64,000 nucleotides of DNA. It comes from Paenibacillus pabuli NBRC 13638 (GTDB lineage: Bacteria; Bacillota; Bacilli; Paenibacillales; Paenibacillaceae). The DNA is taken from assembly GCF_001514495.1 (NCBI RefSeq), contig NZ_BCNM01000015.1, positions 1 to 64,000 on the forward strand, written 5' to 3'. Position numbers and translations under genes: made by a program. Shown here in pieces: positions 41,102 through 50,593 of this stretch; the first letter of the stretch is position 1; each line of letters begins with the position of its first letter. Under the pieces are notes generated by a model, which saw only the letters and a list, made by a program, of their open reading frames with translations, was not told the DNA's origin and searched no databases.

Positions 41102-44098
41102 TTGACAGAGAAACCATCCCTTTTGCTTCAGGAGCAGGAGAAGAATACAAATACCAGAACTGACCCTAGTGTTCGATCTGAACTGACTTACGATCAGCGC
41201 AGCTTCATCATGAATGGAGAACGAGTATTTCTGAACAGTGCCACCATTCACTATTTCCGCATGCCGAGGGAGGAATGGCGGGAGGTATTAATGAAGGCGA
41301 AGCTGGCTGGCATGAATTGCATTGATACCTATTTTGCCTGGAACGTGCATGAGCCGGAGGAAGGACAATGGTCGTTTGAAGGAGACCATGATTGCGGAGC
41401 TTTTCTGGACCTGTGTGCAGAGTTGGGCATGTATGTAATTACAAGACCGGGACCATTCATATGCGCCGAATGGGATTTTGGCGGATTTCCGTATTGGCTG
41501 GAAACGAAGCAGGGAATCAAGTTCCGACAAAATAATGAAGCCTATCTGCATTATGTAGATCTGTATTTTGACCGGATCATTCCAATCATTCGTGAGCGCC
41601 AGCTATCTGCCGGAGGCACGGTTATTCTCGTACAGGTCGAGAACGAATACGGATATCTGATGGATGATGCAGCAGCAAGTGCCCATATGAACCATCTTCG
41701 GGACAGCCTGCTTCAGCGCGGGATCGACGTTCCGCTGATCACCTGTGTAGGTGGCGCGGAGGGCACGATTGAAGGGGCCAACTTCTGGTCAGGGGCTGAC
41801 GGGCATTATGCGAAGCTTCGGGAGAAACAGCCGGATACACCCAGGATCGTTACGGAGTTTTGGACGGGATGGTTTGAGAATTGGGGTGGGCCTTCTGCCA
41901 TTCAGAAGACGGCACCATTGTTTGAGAAACGCATGATGGAGATTCTTCGCACCGGGTATACCGGAATCAGTCATTACATGTTCTACGGCGGAACCAACTT
42001 TGGCGGATATGGTGGCAGAACCGTGGGCAGCAGCGATATTTTCATGATTACCTCCTACGACTATGATGCGCCGCTGAATGAGTACGGGCGGGTAACGGCC
42101 AAGTATGCTGCAGCCAAGACGTTATCCTATTTTGTGCATGCGTTTGGCGCATTGCTGATGGAGACGGAGGAAGTACCGGCAGAGCAGATCAAGGTACGTC
42201 ATCCGCAAGGCGTTTCTATGCGAGGCAGGTCTAAAGGCAGCGAGAAGATATGGTTCCTGGAGAGTCACAAGGAGGAGCGTGAGACGTTCCATGTCACGCT
42301 GGAGGCAGGCCGGACACTTCCCGTAGCCCTTGACCCAGGGCAGATTATTCCGATACTGGATCGGGTGGAGATTGCTGAAAATGTATACCTGACAGGCGGC
42401 ACGATGATTACGGGCAATGAAGTGGTGAACGGAGAATTGACCCTGTTCATCGTTGCGGAGGCAGGACAGCGTTCAGTTGTGGAACTCGAGACAAACGCCT
42501 TGAATGTACAGGGCAGCAGCATGCAAGTACTGGTTGAACATGATCTGTTAAACAGAGCCTATCGCTTCGATCTGGTACATTTCCGTGAGCCTGGCATCAT
42601 TCATCTGGAAGCGAGTGGTGTCCCCATCCGGTTCGTGGTTCTGGACAAGGATACGATGGATCGTACGTGGAGAATCGATGGAGGGGGCGAGCAGGATCAG
42701 CTGCGTTATGCAATCGGATTTGATGATGTAGATGTCTCCCTTTCCGGGCAGGTCACGGGTATGATCTCTGATCCGAATCGGACGATTGTGCTTCTCGGCA
42801 GTTGGACTGAAGGTGAACGGACGTTGACTGGACGTGAGTTCGTATACGGAGAAGGAGACGACGCGAAGAGCGGCATGCAGGATGAACATGTTCAGGAGTC
42901 ATCTGCTGCAATTCAGCATGCTCCGTTCACAACGCCGCCAATGCCACCGAGGCTGCCTGATTCCCCTGAGTTGTCTCGTGTGACATTGACAGCGGATCAG
43001 CATTCTTCGGGTGGGCAACCCGAGCACTTTTCTCAGTACGGACAGGATTTCGGGTATCTGTTATACGAGTGCGAGTTCGACCGTTCAGTCGATGGATTGA
43101 CCACCCTCCTTCTGCCGAATCTTCAGGATACGGCGAGAATATATGTTAACCGGGTGGAGCAGGCACTGGTTCGTCAAGTGGGTGCAGCGGGTGTTCAGGT
43201 GCAGGCGACGAAAGGAAAGAATACACTTCAGGTGCTGATACAGCATATGGGCAGACTGAACTTTTCTCCATATTTGGGTGAAAGCAAAGGTCTGACAGGG
43301 CCTGTATATATTGGCGGTTCCGTTCAGGACATACGCCGGGATTGGCATTCGAAGCATGGGATCGTTCACCTTGATGAAGTGAATCATTTTCAGGATGCCC
43401 CGCTTCTAAGCAGAGTCTTTACGCTGGATGGCATGGACCGTGCGATTCTCGTTGGCGCTGTGAGCCAAGGATTCCGTATTAATGGCATGGAAGTACCAAT
43501 GGAAGGATATCAGGACTGGTTTTCGTTCAACACGTTGGATCTTTCCCCTTACTTGCGACCAGGAGAGATCAATACGCTGGATATGCCTTACAGCAGAACG
43601 CCGCTGAATCGGCTGGAACTGCTTCTTTACCGGAGTGAAGATGAGCTGAGGGATTGGCGCATGGCAGGTACGGATGTCTTGCTTCCACAACAATGGGGAT
43701 TATATGAGCCACCGAAACCGAACAATTCAGGTCATCTCCATTCTTATCTGGAGGACGCGGACTATAGTGGCAATTGGAATGCCATCTCTGTGGGGAATGG
43801 CTCGTACGGTCGACCCGTCTGGTACCGCTGGCGCTTCTCCAAGTCAGCTGTGCCCGAACACTTCCGAGTGCACCTGATGCTTCGCCTTACCGGGATGAGC
43901 AAGGGAACACTTCATCTGAACGGGCACCATCTGGGACGTTACTGGCAGATCGGTCCGCAAGAGGATTACAAAATTCCGGTATCCTGGCTGCAGGAGGAGA
44001 ATGAATTGCTGTTATTTGATGAGGAAGGCCGAACGCCAGAACGGGTACGGTTCTTGTATGATAACTTGTCCCAGTATCCATGGGTTGTGGTCAAATAG
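41102..44098 (+). CDS. GH35 beta-galactosidase
   Basis: 998 residues from the TTG behind GAAGGAGGG; an ATG at 41069 adds 11 residues but has a weak site. The catalytic domain holds acid/base E182 (VENEYG) and nucleophile E252 (TEFWTGW), the GH35 signatures. Several beta-sandwich domains follow. No signal peptide is seen, so it probably acts in the cytoplasm on imported galacto-oligosaccharides. Last gene of the galactan operon. Confidence 0.9.
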   Translation: MTEKPSLLLQEQEKNTNTRTDPSVRSELTYDQRSFIMNGERVFLNSATIHYFRMPREEWREVLMKAKLAGMNCIDTYFAWNVHEPEEGQWSFEGDHDCGAFLDLCAELGMYVITRPGPFICAEWDFGGFPYWLETKQGIKFRQNNEAYLHYVDLYFDRIIPIIRERQLSAGGTVILVQVENEYGYLMDDAAASAHMNHLRDSLLQRGIDVPLITCVGGAEGTIEGANFWSGADGHYAKLREKQPDTPRIVTEFWTGWFENWGGPSAIQKTAPLFEKRMMEILRTGYTGISHYMFYGGTNFGGYGGRTVGSSDIFMITSYDYDAPLNEYGRVTAKYAAAKTLSYFVHAFGALLMETEEVPAEQIKVRHPQGVSMRGRSKGSEKIWFLESHKEERETFHVTLEAGRTLPVALDPGQIIPILDRVEIAENVYLTGGTMITGNEVVNGELTLFIVAEAGQRSVVELETNALNVQGSSMQVLVEHDLLNRAYRFDLVHFREPGIIHLEASGVPIRFVVLDKDTMDRTWRIDGGGEQDQLRYAIGFDDVDVSLSGQVTGMISDPNRTIVLLGSWTEGERTLTGREFVYGEGDDAKSGMQDEHVQESSAAIQHAPFTTPPMPPRLPDSPELSRVTLTADQHSSGGQPEHFSQYGQDFGYLLYECEFDRSVDGLTTLLLPNLQDTARIYVNRVEQALVRQVGAAGVQVQATKGKNTLQVLIQHMGRLNFSPYLGESKGLTGPVYIGGSVQDIRRDWHSKHGIVHLDEVNHFQDAPLLSRVFTLDGMDRAILVGAVSQGFRINGMEVPMEGYQDWFSFNTLDLSPYLRPGEINTLDMPYSRTPLNRLELLLYRSEDELRDWRMAGTDVLLPQQWGLYEPPKPNNSGHLHSYLEDADYSGNWNAISVGNGSYGRPVWYRWRFSKSAVPEHFRVHLMLRLTGMSKGTLHLNGHHLGRYWQIGPQEDYKIPVSWLQEENELLLFDEEGRTPERVRFLYDNLSQYPWVVVK

Positions 44099-44108
44099 AT
44101 CATTTTTA

Positions 44109-44222
44109 ATGGTAACAGTACAACATATCAACCAGAGCTCCACAACCGCTGGTGTCTCGACCATTCAATGGGCAGACAATGGTGGAGCCAATCAGCAATG
44201 GGGTCTGGTCAAAGTGAATTAG
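44109..44222 (+). pseudogene. C-terminal fragment of a ricin-type lectin domain
   Basis: The frame reads ...SSTTAGVSTIQWADNGGANQQWGLVKVN and stop, the QW-ending of a ricin B (CBM13) module. It lies directly downstream of the GH35 gene with no start of its own. It is the relic of a longer enzyme, perhaps another galactanase or arabinofuranosidase. Confidence 0.6.
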
Positions 44223-44268
44223 AAATGGCTGTTCGGCGTGTTTATTTGGACTAAACTCGGTTAATGGT

Positions 44269-44330
44269 ACTCCTTTCTTGAAACATGGTGCGCGCTCGCT
44301 ATACCACACGGCACGGTTCAAGAAAGGAGT
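44269..44330. terminator. convergent hairpin terminator
   Basis: ACTCCTTTCTTGAA / TTCAAGAAAGGAGT, 14-bp perfect stem with a large G/C-rich loop, overlapping the 3' end of the flavoenzyme gene. Confidence 0.65.
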
Positions 44331-45484
44331 TTACCCCGATATATGGCTCCCAAATCGGGAAGGGCAAATCGTCCGAGATCCTGATCCGTATACCCTGTTT
44401 GCACCAAGTCAGACAATATTTTGCCCACTGCACTTGCAAATTTGAAGCCATGACCGGAGAATCCGCCTGCCAGCCATACATGGTCATGGGCAGGATGACG
44501 GTCGATAATAAAATCTTCATCCGGTGTGAACTCGTATTTGCATACCGCACCACGCTTCAGCTTTCCGGCTGCCAGTGGCATCCGAAGTTCAAGCAATCTT
44601 CGCAGATCACCCTCATCCGTTTCATTAGAGCCAAATGGAGCCAGTGTACCGCCTGGTACCCACTCCTGTCCCGTATCGTGACGTCCAATCTTCAGACCCG
44701 ACCCGCCAATGATCGGAAATCCATAATATCCGCCTTCTTTTCCAGCCAGCGTGAAACCGGGAAAGTGATCCTCGGCGAATAATGCATTCGGTGCGTCGAA
44801 CCATCCAACGGTTTTGCGTACAGCTCGAATGGGAAGATCCACGAACGGTTTCAGCGTCTGAAACCATGCTCCGGCACTGAGAATAACCTGGTTCGCATAA
44901 TACATCTCGCCAGCAGATGTGATGACTCCAACAGAATCTGCGCTGCACTCAATATGTTCAACACGTGTATGCGTCAACAAGGTAGCACCTAATGCTTCGG
45001 CTGCCTGACGGAAGGTGAGCACGCACCGTTCACTGAACAAATATCCGGCATCAGGCTCATACATTCCCTCGTAATGTTCGGGGACTTTAATGCCTGGCCA
45101 GCGTTTCATCATCTCGGCTGCGCGCAAGGTTTCATATCGAATTCCCGCAGCGTCAGCGTGGGTTAAACGATTGTGAAAAGAATGGATGTCCGGGTCAACT
45201 ATATTCAAAACGCCCGATGGTACAAGCAATTTGGCCCCGGTAGTATCCTCCAGTTCTTCCCACAGTTCCTGCGCCAGAAGGGCCATCGCTATATAATCAG
45301 GTCCCCCGCTATACACGTGGCGGATAAGCCGGGGTTCTCCGTGATGGCTGCCCTCCGTATGCGGAGGATCAAAGGCATCAATCAGCAATGTTTTTAATCC
45401 ACTGCGCGAAAGATAATAACCTGCACTCATACCCATCGATCCGGCTCCAACGATAATGACATCATAGGAATGTGATATAACCAT
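44318..45484 (-). CDS. sarcosine oxidase / N-methyl-tryptophan oxidase-type flavoenzyme
   Basis: 388 residues. FAD site VGAGSMGMSAGYYL (about 11-24), GSHHGEPRLIRHVYSGGPDY, and the covalent-flavin cysteine in RGAVCKYEFTPDEDFIIDRHP match the monomeric sarcosine oxidase family. It oxidises N-methyl amino acids, giving formaldehyde and H2O2; the substrate here is not known. GGAGGGATG precedes the start. Convergent with the galactan locus. Confidence 0.88.
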   Translation of the reverse strand: MVISHSYDVIIVGAGSMGMSAGYYLSRSGLKTLLIDAFDPPHTEGSHHGEPRLIRHVYSGGPDYIAMALLAQELWEELEDTTGAKLLVPSGVLNIVDPDIHSFHNRLTHADAAGIRYETLRAAEMMKRWPGIKVPEHYEGMYEPDAGYLFSERCVLTFRQAAEALGATLLTHTRVEHIECSADSVGVITSAGEMYYANQVILSAGAWFQTLKPFVDLPIRAVRKTVGWFDAPNALFAEDHFPGFTLAGKEGGYYGFPIIGGSGLKIGRHDTGQEWVPGGTLAPFGSNETDEGDLRRLLELRMPLAAGKLKRGAVCKYEFTPDEDFIIDRHPAHDHVWLAGGFSGHGFKFASAVGKILSDLVQTGYTDQDLGRFALPDLGAIYRGKLLS

Positions 45485-45646
45485 CCCTCCTTCCGCTTAT
45501 TTTTCAGAGACCAATCTTATACAGGATAATCTAGTCTTCAAATCTACGGCAGTCAATAGAACGGGTTATAGAGAAAGCCGATACGACAATAGAAAATTTT
45601 GATTAAGGATAAAGTTGTATGTATACCAAAAGAGTGGTAGAGTTTT

Positions 45647-45686
45647 GAACTAAACATTCCGACCTGATTAGTCGGTATTTCAGTTC
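45647..45686 (+). promoter_or_regulatory. leader hairpin ahead of the lyase operon
   Basis: GAACT-N7-CCGAC-N7-GTCGG-N6-AGTTC forms a two-part stem. It lies about 30 bp before the first gene and may be an operator or attenuator. Confidence 0.4.
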
Positions 45687-45715
45687 TCTGTATTTTCAAA
45701 TGAAGAACAAGGAAG

Positions 45716-47224
45716 GTGAAGTCAACGTCAACGAATCCAACACAAGCGTCTGGTTTTCCCAGTCAAACCTATGCCGAAATTGTACTTGAACCCGCCTATA
45801 ACCAGGCCACACAGCATCTGCTGAACCCCATGATGGCCGTAAACAAAGCACATCTGATTATGCTCCGTGAACAACAGATCATTCCCGAGCAAGAGGCGTT
45901 CCACATCGCTTCGGCGATACAGAGTCTGGATGTGGATGGGCTTCGAACGAGCGAATATTCCTCCCACGTTGAAGATTTGTTCTACCAAGTCGAAGTTGAA
46001 CTAGAGAAGCTTGGGGGACCATCCGTTGGAAATCTGCATTTAGCCAGGAGCAGAAACGATATGGGGATCGCCATTTATCGTATCGTACTGAGGGAGAAGT
46101 TGAACACAGCCATTTCCTCAGGGCTGTCACTGCACCGAAGTCTAAGAGAATTTGCATTACGTCATATCGATACCCTCATGATTGCTCACACGCACACCCA
46201 ACAAGCCCAGCCGACAACACTTGCCCACTACATCTGTGCCGTTGGCGATTCCCTTGAACGGGATCTTAATCGGTTGAAATCCGCCTATACAGGCTGCAAT
46301 CGCAGCAGTCTTGGTGCGGCTGCTCTCACCACTTCTGGTTTTCCAGTCTGCCGAGACCGGACCGCAGAACTGCTTGGCTTTGATGGCATGATTGAGAATG
46401 CCTATGATGCCGTCAGCGGTGCGGATTATGCAGGTGAAGCCGCCTCTGTAACCCAGCTTGCAGCTATCAATCTGGGGCGTTTCGTTCAGGATCTGCTGTT
46501 ATGGTGCACGCAGGAATATGGTGCATTAATTGTAGCTGCCCCTTACGTTCAGATTAGTTCAATTATGCCGCAAAAACGGAATCCGGTTTCCATTGAACAC
46601 GCCCGTTCACTCCTTTCAAGTGCCAAAGGGGATGCAGCAGCTGTTCTTAATACGATGCATAACACCCCCTTTGGCGACATTGTAGATACCGAAGATGATA
46701 TGCAGCCCTATGTATGGAGAAGTCTGAATACGCTTGAATCCGTATATCGCTTGCTGTCCGAAGTGATGGATACCCTTAAGGTCAATGTGTCATTGCTGCG
46801 GGAGCGGGCAGAACGTAGTTTTGCCATGGTTACCGAACTTGCAGATACGCTGGTCCGCACCGAAGGATTGTCGTTTCGGCAAGCTCATTCCATCGTGAGC
46901 CGCATTGTAGCACAGCTGACGGAATCCGGTACTTCCATTTCGGGATTGAACTGGGATGTTGTGAATACAGCGGTGCAGGAAATTGCTGCCAAGCCGCTTG
47001 CTTTAACCGTTGAGCAATTAGAGGAAGCGATATGCCCCGAGCATTTTGTACACATTCGACATGTGCGTGGTGGCCCCAATCCGGAGGAAGTGGCAAGAGC
47101 AGTGGAGGCCCAAGCACTACGTCTTAACGCACAGGAACAATGGAGTCTCGACACCGCCAATAAACTCCGTTCCGTAGATGCGAATCTGGATCTAATTCTA
47201 AACGGCTGGCTTAACAGAACTTAA
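45716..47224 (+). CDS. argininosuccinate lyase-family C-N lyase
   Basis: 502 residues of the fumarase/aspartase superfamily. HLARSRNDM, AHTHTQQAQPTTLAHY (catalytic histidine) and ISSIMPQKRNP (mobile signature loop with the catalytic serine) are all kept. It eliminates fumarate from an N-substituted aspartate. Operon context (amidohydrolase, ABC importer, no arg genes) suggests a catabolic substrate rather than arginine synthesis. The GTG start is set by an upstream stop at 45701; AAGGAA lies close before it. Confidence 0.8.
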   Translation: MKSTSTNPTQASGFPSQTYAEIVLEPAYNQATQHLLNPMMAVNKAHLIMLREQQIIPEQEAFHIASAIQSLDVDGLRTSEYSSHVEDLFYQVEVELEKLGGPSVGNLHLARSRNDMGIAIYRIVLREKLNTAISSGLSLHRSLREFALRHIDTLMIAHTHTQQAQPTTLAHYICAVGDSLERDLNRLKSAYTGCNRSSLGAAALTTSGFPVCRDRTAELLGFDGMIENAYDAVSGADYAGEAASVTQLAAINLGRFVQDLLLWCTQEYGALIVAAPYVQISSIMPQKRNPVSIEHARSLLSSAKGDAAAVLNTMHNTPFGDIVDTEDDMQPYVWRSLNTLESVYRLLSEVMDTLKVNVSLLRERAERSFAMVTELADTLVRTEGLSFRQAHSIVSRIVAQLTESGTSISGLNWDVVNTAVQEIAAKPLALTVEQLEEAICPEHFVHIRHVRGGPNPEEVARAVEAQALRLNAQEQWSLDTANKLRSVDANLDLILNGWLNRT

Positions 47225-47241
47225 CGGAAGGAGCAAAATCA

Positions 47242-48186
47242 ATGTTCGCCAATCCCGACTTTCGAGTTTTTGATATCCATGCCCATCTGCCCTATAAACT
47301 TTTGTTTTCCTCATATAAAAACCATGAACTGGTGACGCGATATGGCAAGGAACGCAGTGAGCGAATGCGACTAACCTGGGATTTCCCGGCGGTGGAGGAG
47401 CAGGGAGAGGAAGCAGCGCGGCCGTTAATCGAACGGTGGGTAGATGAATTGGACAAATATAATATTGCCGGACTTAACTTCCTGACGGCCCTGGACAATG
47501 GCAACCTGGCTGAACAAATATCCTTATACCCGGATCGCTTTACCGGTTTCGCCTATCATCCCATTGAAAATGAAGATGCATCCACCGAGCTGCGTCGGGC
47601 GGTTGATGAGCTCGGATTGCGGGGATATAAGTTGTTTGGCCCTCTCACCCAGATTCCCTTTGACGCTCCTTCGCTTGATCCGGTGTGGACGTTTCTTGCA
47701 GAGCGGCGCCTGCCTGTCCTGATTCATTTTGGCATGCTTGGTCATGCCGGAGGCATCGTTCATCATCCCAACATCAATCCGCTTGCCATCTTTAACACGG
47801 CCCGGGCCTATCCGGATATTCCGTTCATCATCCCTCATTTTGGCGCAGGGTATTTCCAGGAGCTTCTGCATCTAAGCTGGAGCTGCCCTAACGTCTACAT
47901 TGACACATCGGGTTCCAATCAGTGGGTACGCTGGATGCCCTATGAGCTGAACCTGGAGACGCTATTCCGCAAAACATACGAGCTGCTGGGTCCGGAGCGA
48001 ATTATCTTTGGAACGGATGCGAGTGGATTTCCGCGTGGTTATCCCTATCGTTATTTGCAGGATCAGGTCCGGGTATGTCGTGAACTTCGCTTCCCTGAAG
48101 CGGACATCGAACTCATCTTCGGAAATAACGCGAGACGTTTGCTGAAGCTGCCTGTTGGCAAAGCCGTCGGTTCCATCAACGCGTAA
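47242..48186 (+). CDS. amidohydrolase-family enzyme
   Basis: 314 residues of the PF04909 barrel: DIHAHLPYKLL, GYKLFGP, VLIHFGM, IIPHFGAGY and FGTDASGFPRGYPYR carry the metal ligands. AAGGAG precedes the ATG. It begins 17 bases after the lyase stop. It may cut the product or precursor of the lyase reaction. A related but distinct enzyme is encoded at 22739. Confidence 0.83.
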   Translation: MFANPDFRVFDIHAHLPYKLLFSSYKNHELVTRYGKERSERMRLTWDFPAVEEQGEEAARPLIERWVDELDKYNIAGLNFLTALDNGNLAEQISLYPDRFTGFAYHPIENEDASTELRRAVDELGLRGYKLFGPLTQIPFDAPSLDPVWTFLAERRLPVLIHFGMLGHAGGIVHHPNINPLAIFNTARAYPDIPFIIPHFGAGYFQELLHLSWSCPNVYIDTSGSNQWVRWMPYELNLETLFRKTYELLGPERIIFGTDASGFPRGYPYRYLQDQVRVCRELRFPEADIELIFGNNARRLLKLPVGKAVGSINA

Positions 48187-48246
48187 GTCAAGGCAATAGA
48201 GAACGTTATAACACTTTTGTTGCAAAAGAGGGGAGAGTGGCTTCAC

Positions 48247-49596
48247 TTGACGGAATCCGGTTACTTTTCATTCAGACCAAGCAAGACCCTGCAATTATTG
48301 GTTGCAGGTTTACTTTTATTGAGCATTACAGCTTGCTCAACCAAGCCATCCGAAGAGTCTGGTTCGGCAGGTGTTACCACTTCGGGTGACCAGACGGAGC
48401 CCATCACGATTGAGTATTGGCAGTACGAATTTCCAGCCAAGGTTGAACTGATCAATACTTTAATCCAGGAATTCGAGACTGAACATCCCAACATCAAAGT
48501 CAAACAAACCAATTTTCCGTACGACCAATACAATCAAAAGGTTGCTACTCTTGTTCCCGCCGGAAAAGGACCGGATGTCATCAATCTGTATTACGGCTGG
48601 CTGCCCAAATATGTGCAATCCGGTTATTTACAGCCGCTGCCTGAAAGCAGCTTTCCGGGCATCGCCGAGGCGTTTTTCCCTTTTGTGGATACAGCCAAAT
48701 TAAATGGAAGCTATTATGCTTTGCCTACAGGCGTGAGAACGCTGGGGTTATTCTATAACAAGGACCTGTTCACCAAGGCTGGACTTGATCCCGACAAACC
48801 GCCTACGACTTGGGAAGAGCTTGTCTCGGATGCCAAGGCATTAACGGAAACGGACAAAAACGGCCAGTTGGTGACAGAGGGTTTCGCGTGGGAACCGGGT
48901 TCCCAGCTTCATCACTGGTTCCGAGACGGATTGTTATATCAAGCGGGAGGCAAAGATACGAGCGAGGATCGTCGGAAAATCCTGTGGAATGATACCCCCG
49001 CAGGGCTTGAAGCATTCAAGTATCTGGTTGATTTTGCAACCGTGCATAAGGTGGGCATTAACGGCTTTTACACCGATGATGCCAATGCGTTCAAAACGGG
49101 CCATGCCGCCATTAACGTGGATGGTTCATATCGATTGGGATCTATCCAAAAAGACGCCCCCGATTTGAACTTTGCTGTCGCACCGCTGCCGGGTTATAAA
49201 GGAAAATCCACACAGGCTTCATTCTGGGCCAATGCGATTCCAGCCAATGTTACCGGAGAGAAGTTGGAAGCAGCGACCACATTCCTACAGTTTTTGATCA
49301 GCAAGGGCGTTCAGGAACAATGGGTGGAGAAGGTCGGTGAACTTCCCGCACAGAAAGAAGTAGCTCTTCAGGATAAGTATGTGAATGACCCGCTGCTTGG
49401 CCCTTTTATCTCCCAACTGAACGATGCCAACGCCCACTTTTTCATTGATGAAACGCAGGAGCGTACATTGTTTGTGAACGCTGTGGATGAGGTGCTGCTT
49501 AATCATGTGCCGGAAGAACAGGCATTCAATGATCTGGTGGCCAAAACCCAGAAGCTCTATGACGACTACTGGGCGAAACAGGATAAGAAAAAATAA
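48247..49596 (+). CDS. ABC transporter solute-binding lipoprotein
   Basis: 449 residues from the TTG behind GGGGAGAG. Signal and lipobox (LLLLSITAC). Extracellular solute-binding family 1, with ITIEYWQYEFPAKVELINTLIQEFETEHPNIKV. The family mostly binds sugars, but the operon enzymes point to an N-containing or acidic substrate. Specificity not determined from sequence. Confidence 0.9.
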   Translation: MTESGYFSFRPSKTLQLLVAGLLLLSITACSTKPSEESGSAGVTTSGDQTEPITIEYWQYEFPAKVELINTLIQEFETEHPNIKVKQTNFPYDQYNQKVATLVPAGKGPDVINLYYGWLPKYVQSGYLQPLPESSFPGIAEAFFPFVDTAKLNGSYYALPTGVRTLGLFYNKDLFTKAGLDPDKPPTTWEELVSDAKALTETDKNGQLVTEGFAWEPGSQLHHWFRDGLLYQAGGKDTSEDRRKILWNDTPAGLEAFKYLVDFATVHKVGINGFYTDDANAFKTGHAAINVDGSYRLGSIQKDAPDLNFAVAPLPGYKGKSTQASFWANAIPANVTGEKLEAATTFLQFLISKGVQEQWVEKVGELPAQKEVALQDKYVNDPLLGPFISQLNDANAHFFIDETQERTLFVNAVDEVLLNHVPEEQAFNDLVAKTQKLYDDYWAKQDKKK

Positions 49597-49623
49597 GCTC
49601 TCATTCAAGGAGGCTGCGCAGCT

Positions 49624-50568
49624 ATGAGGACTACCGGGGTGATCCCTTCGCGGCCGAAACGGCGTTTATGGTTCGGATCGGGAATTGGAAGACTCAATTA
49701 CAGACATAAACAGCGGTTATTCATTTATGGCGGTTTGTTGATTCCGCTGATCTATTTTGTAGTCATCCGCATCTTGCCGATTTTGTATTCCTTTAACGTA
49801 AGCTTTCGCGAATGGGGCATGCTGTCACCGGATAAACCCTTTGTGGGCTTTGATAATTATGCGACGTTGCTAAGTGACTCTCTATTTCTCAAGTCGCTGG
49901 TGAACACAGGAATCTACGTCGTTGTTGGTGTACCTGCACAGTTGATTGCCGGATTAATCGTGGCTCTTCTTCTCCAGCAAGTGGTGAAGCTGCGCGGATT
50001 GTTCAGGACGGCCTACTTTATCCCGTATGTAACCAGTGTAGTGGCGGTAAGCTGGATATTCCGGTGGCTGCTGATGAAGAACGGGATTGTAAATGCTCTA
50101 TTTATAGAGTTGGGCCTTGGGCCGCAATCTTTCCTGTATTCGCCCACACAGGCCATCTTCTGGATTATTGCGGTGATGGTATGGCAGAATATCGGATTTC
50201 AGATGCTCATTTTCCTGGCGGGTCTGCAAAACATCCCCAAATTGTATTATGAGGCGGCAGCCATAGACGGAGCCACGGGCTGGCAGCGCTTTGTGCATAT
50301 TACGATCCCTCTGTTAAACCCGGTCATGCTCCTCTCCGTCGTCATGGCAAGCATTGGGTTCCTGCAATCCTTTACGCAGGTACTGAATATGACTGGCGGC
50401 GGGCCGCTGGACTCCACCATATCCGTCGTGCTACATATATACAATTTGGCTTTCAAGAGTTTTGATATGGGTCTGGCCTCGGCGGCAACCGTCATTCTGT
50501 TTGCGATCATATTCATGCTGACACTGGTTCAGCTTAAAGTGCTGGGCGGTCGTTTTCGACAGGAGTAA
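49624..50568 (+). CDS. ABC transporter permease 1
   Basis: 314 residues, six membrane helices and the EAA loop (NIPKLYYEAAAIDGATGWQRFVHITIPLLNP). AAGGAGG precedes the ATG. Partner of the next gene. Confidence 0.92.
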   Translation: MRTTGVIPSRPKRRLWFGSGIGRLNYRHKQRLFIYGGLLIPLIYFVVIRILPILYSFNVSFREWGMLSPDKPFVGFDNYATLLSDSLFLKSLVNTGIYVVVGVPAQLIAGLIVALLLQQVVKLRGLFRTAYFIPYVTSVVAVSWIFRWLLMKNGIVNALFIELGLGPQSFLYSPTQAIFWIIAVMVWQNIGFQMLIFLAGLQNIPKLYYEAAAIDGATGWQRFVHITIPLLNPVMLLSVVMASIGFLQSFTQVLNMTGGGPLDSTISVVLHIYNLAFKSFDMGLASAATVILFAIIFMLTLVQLKVLGGRFRQE

Positions 50569-50593
50569 AAGGAAAGGACGGTGCTTTTCAAGC

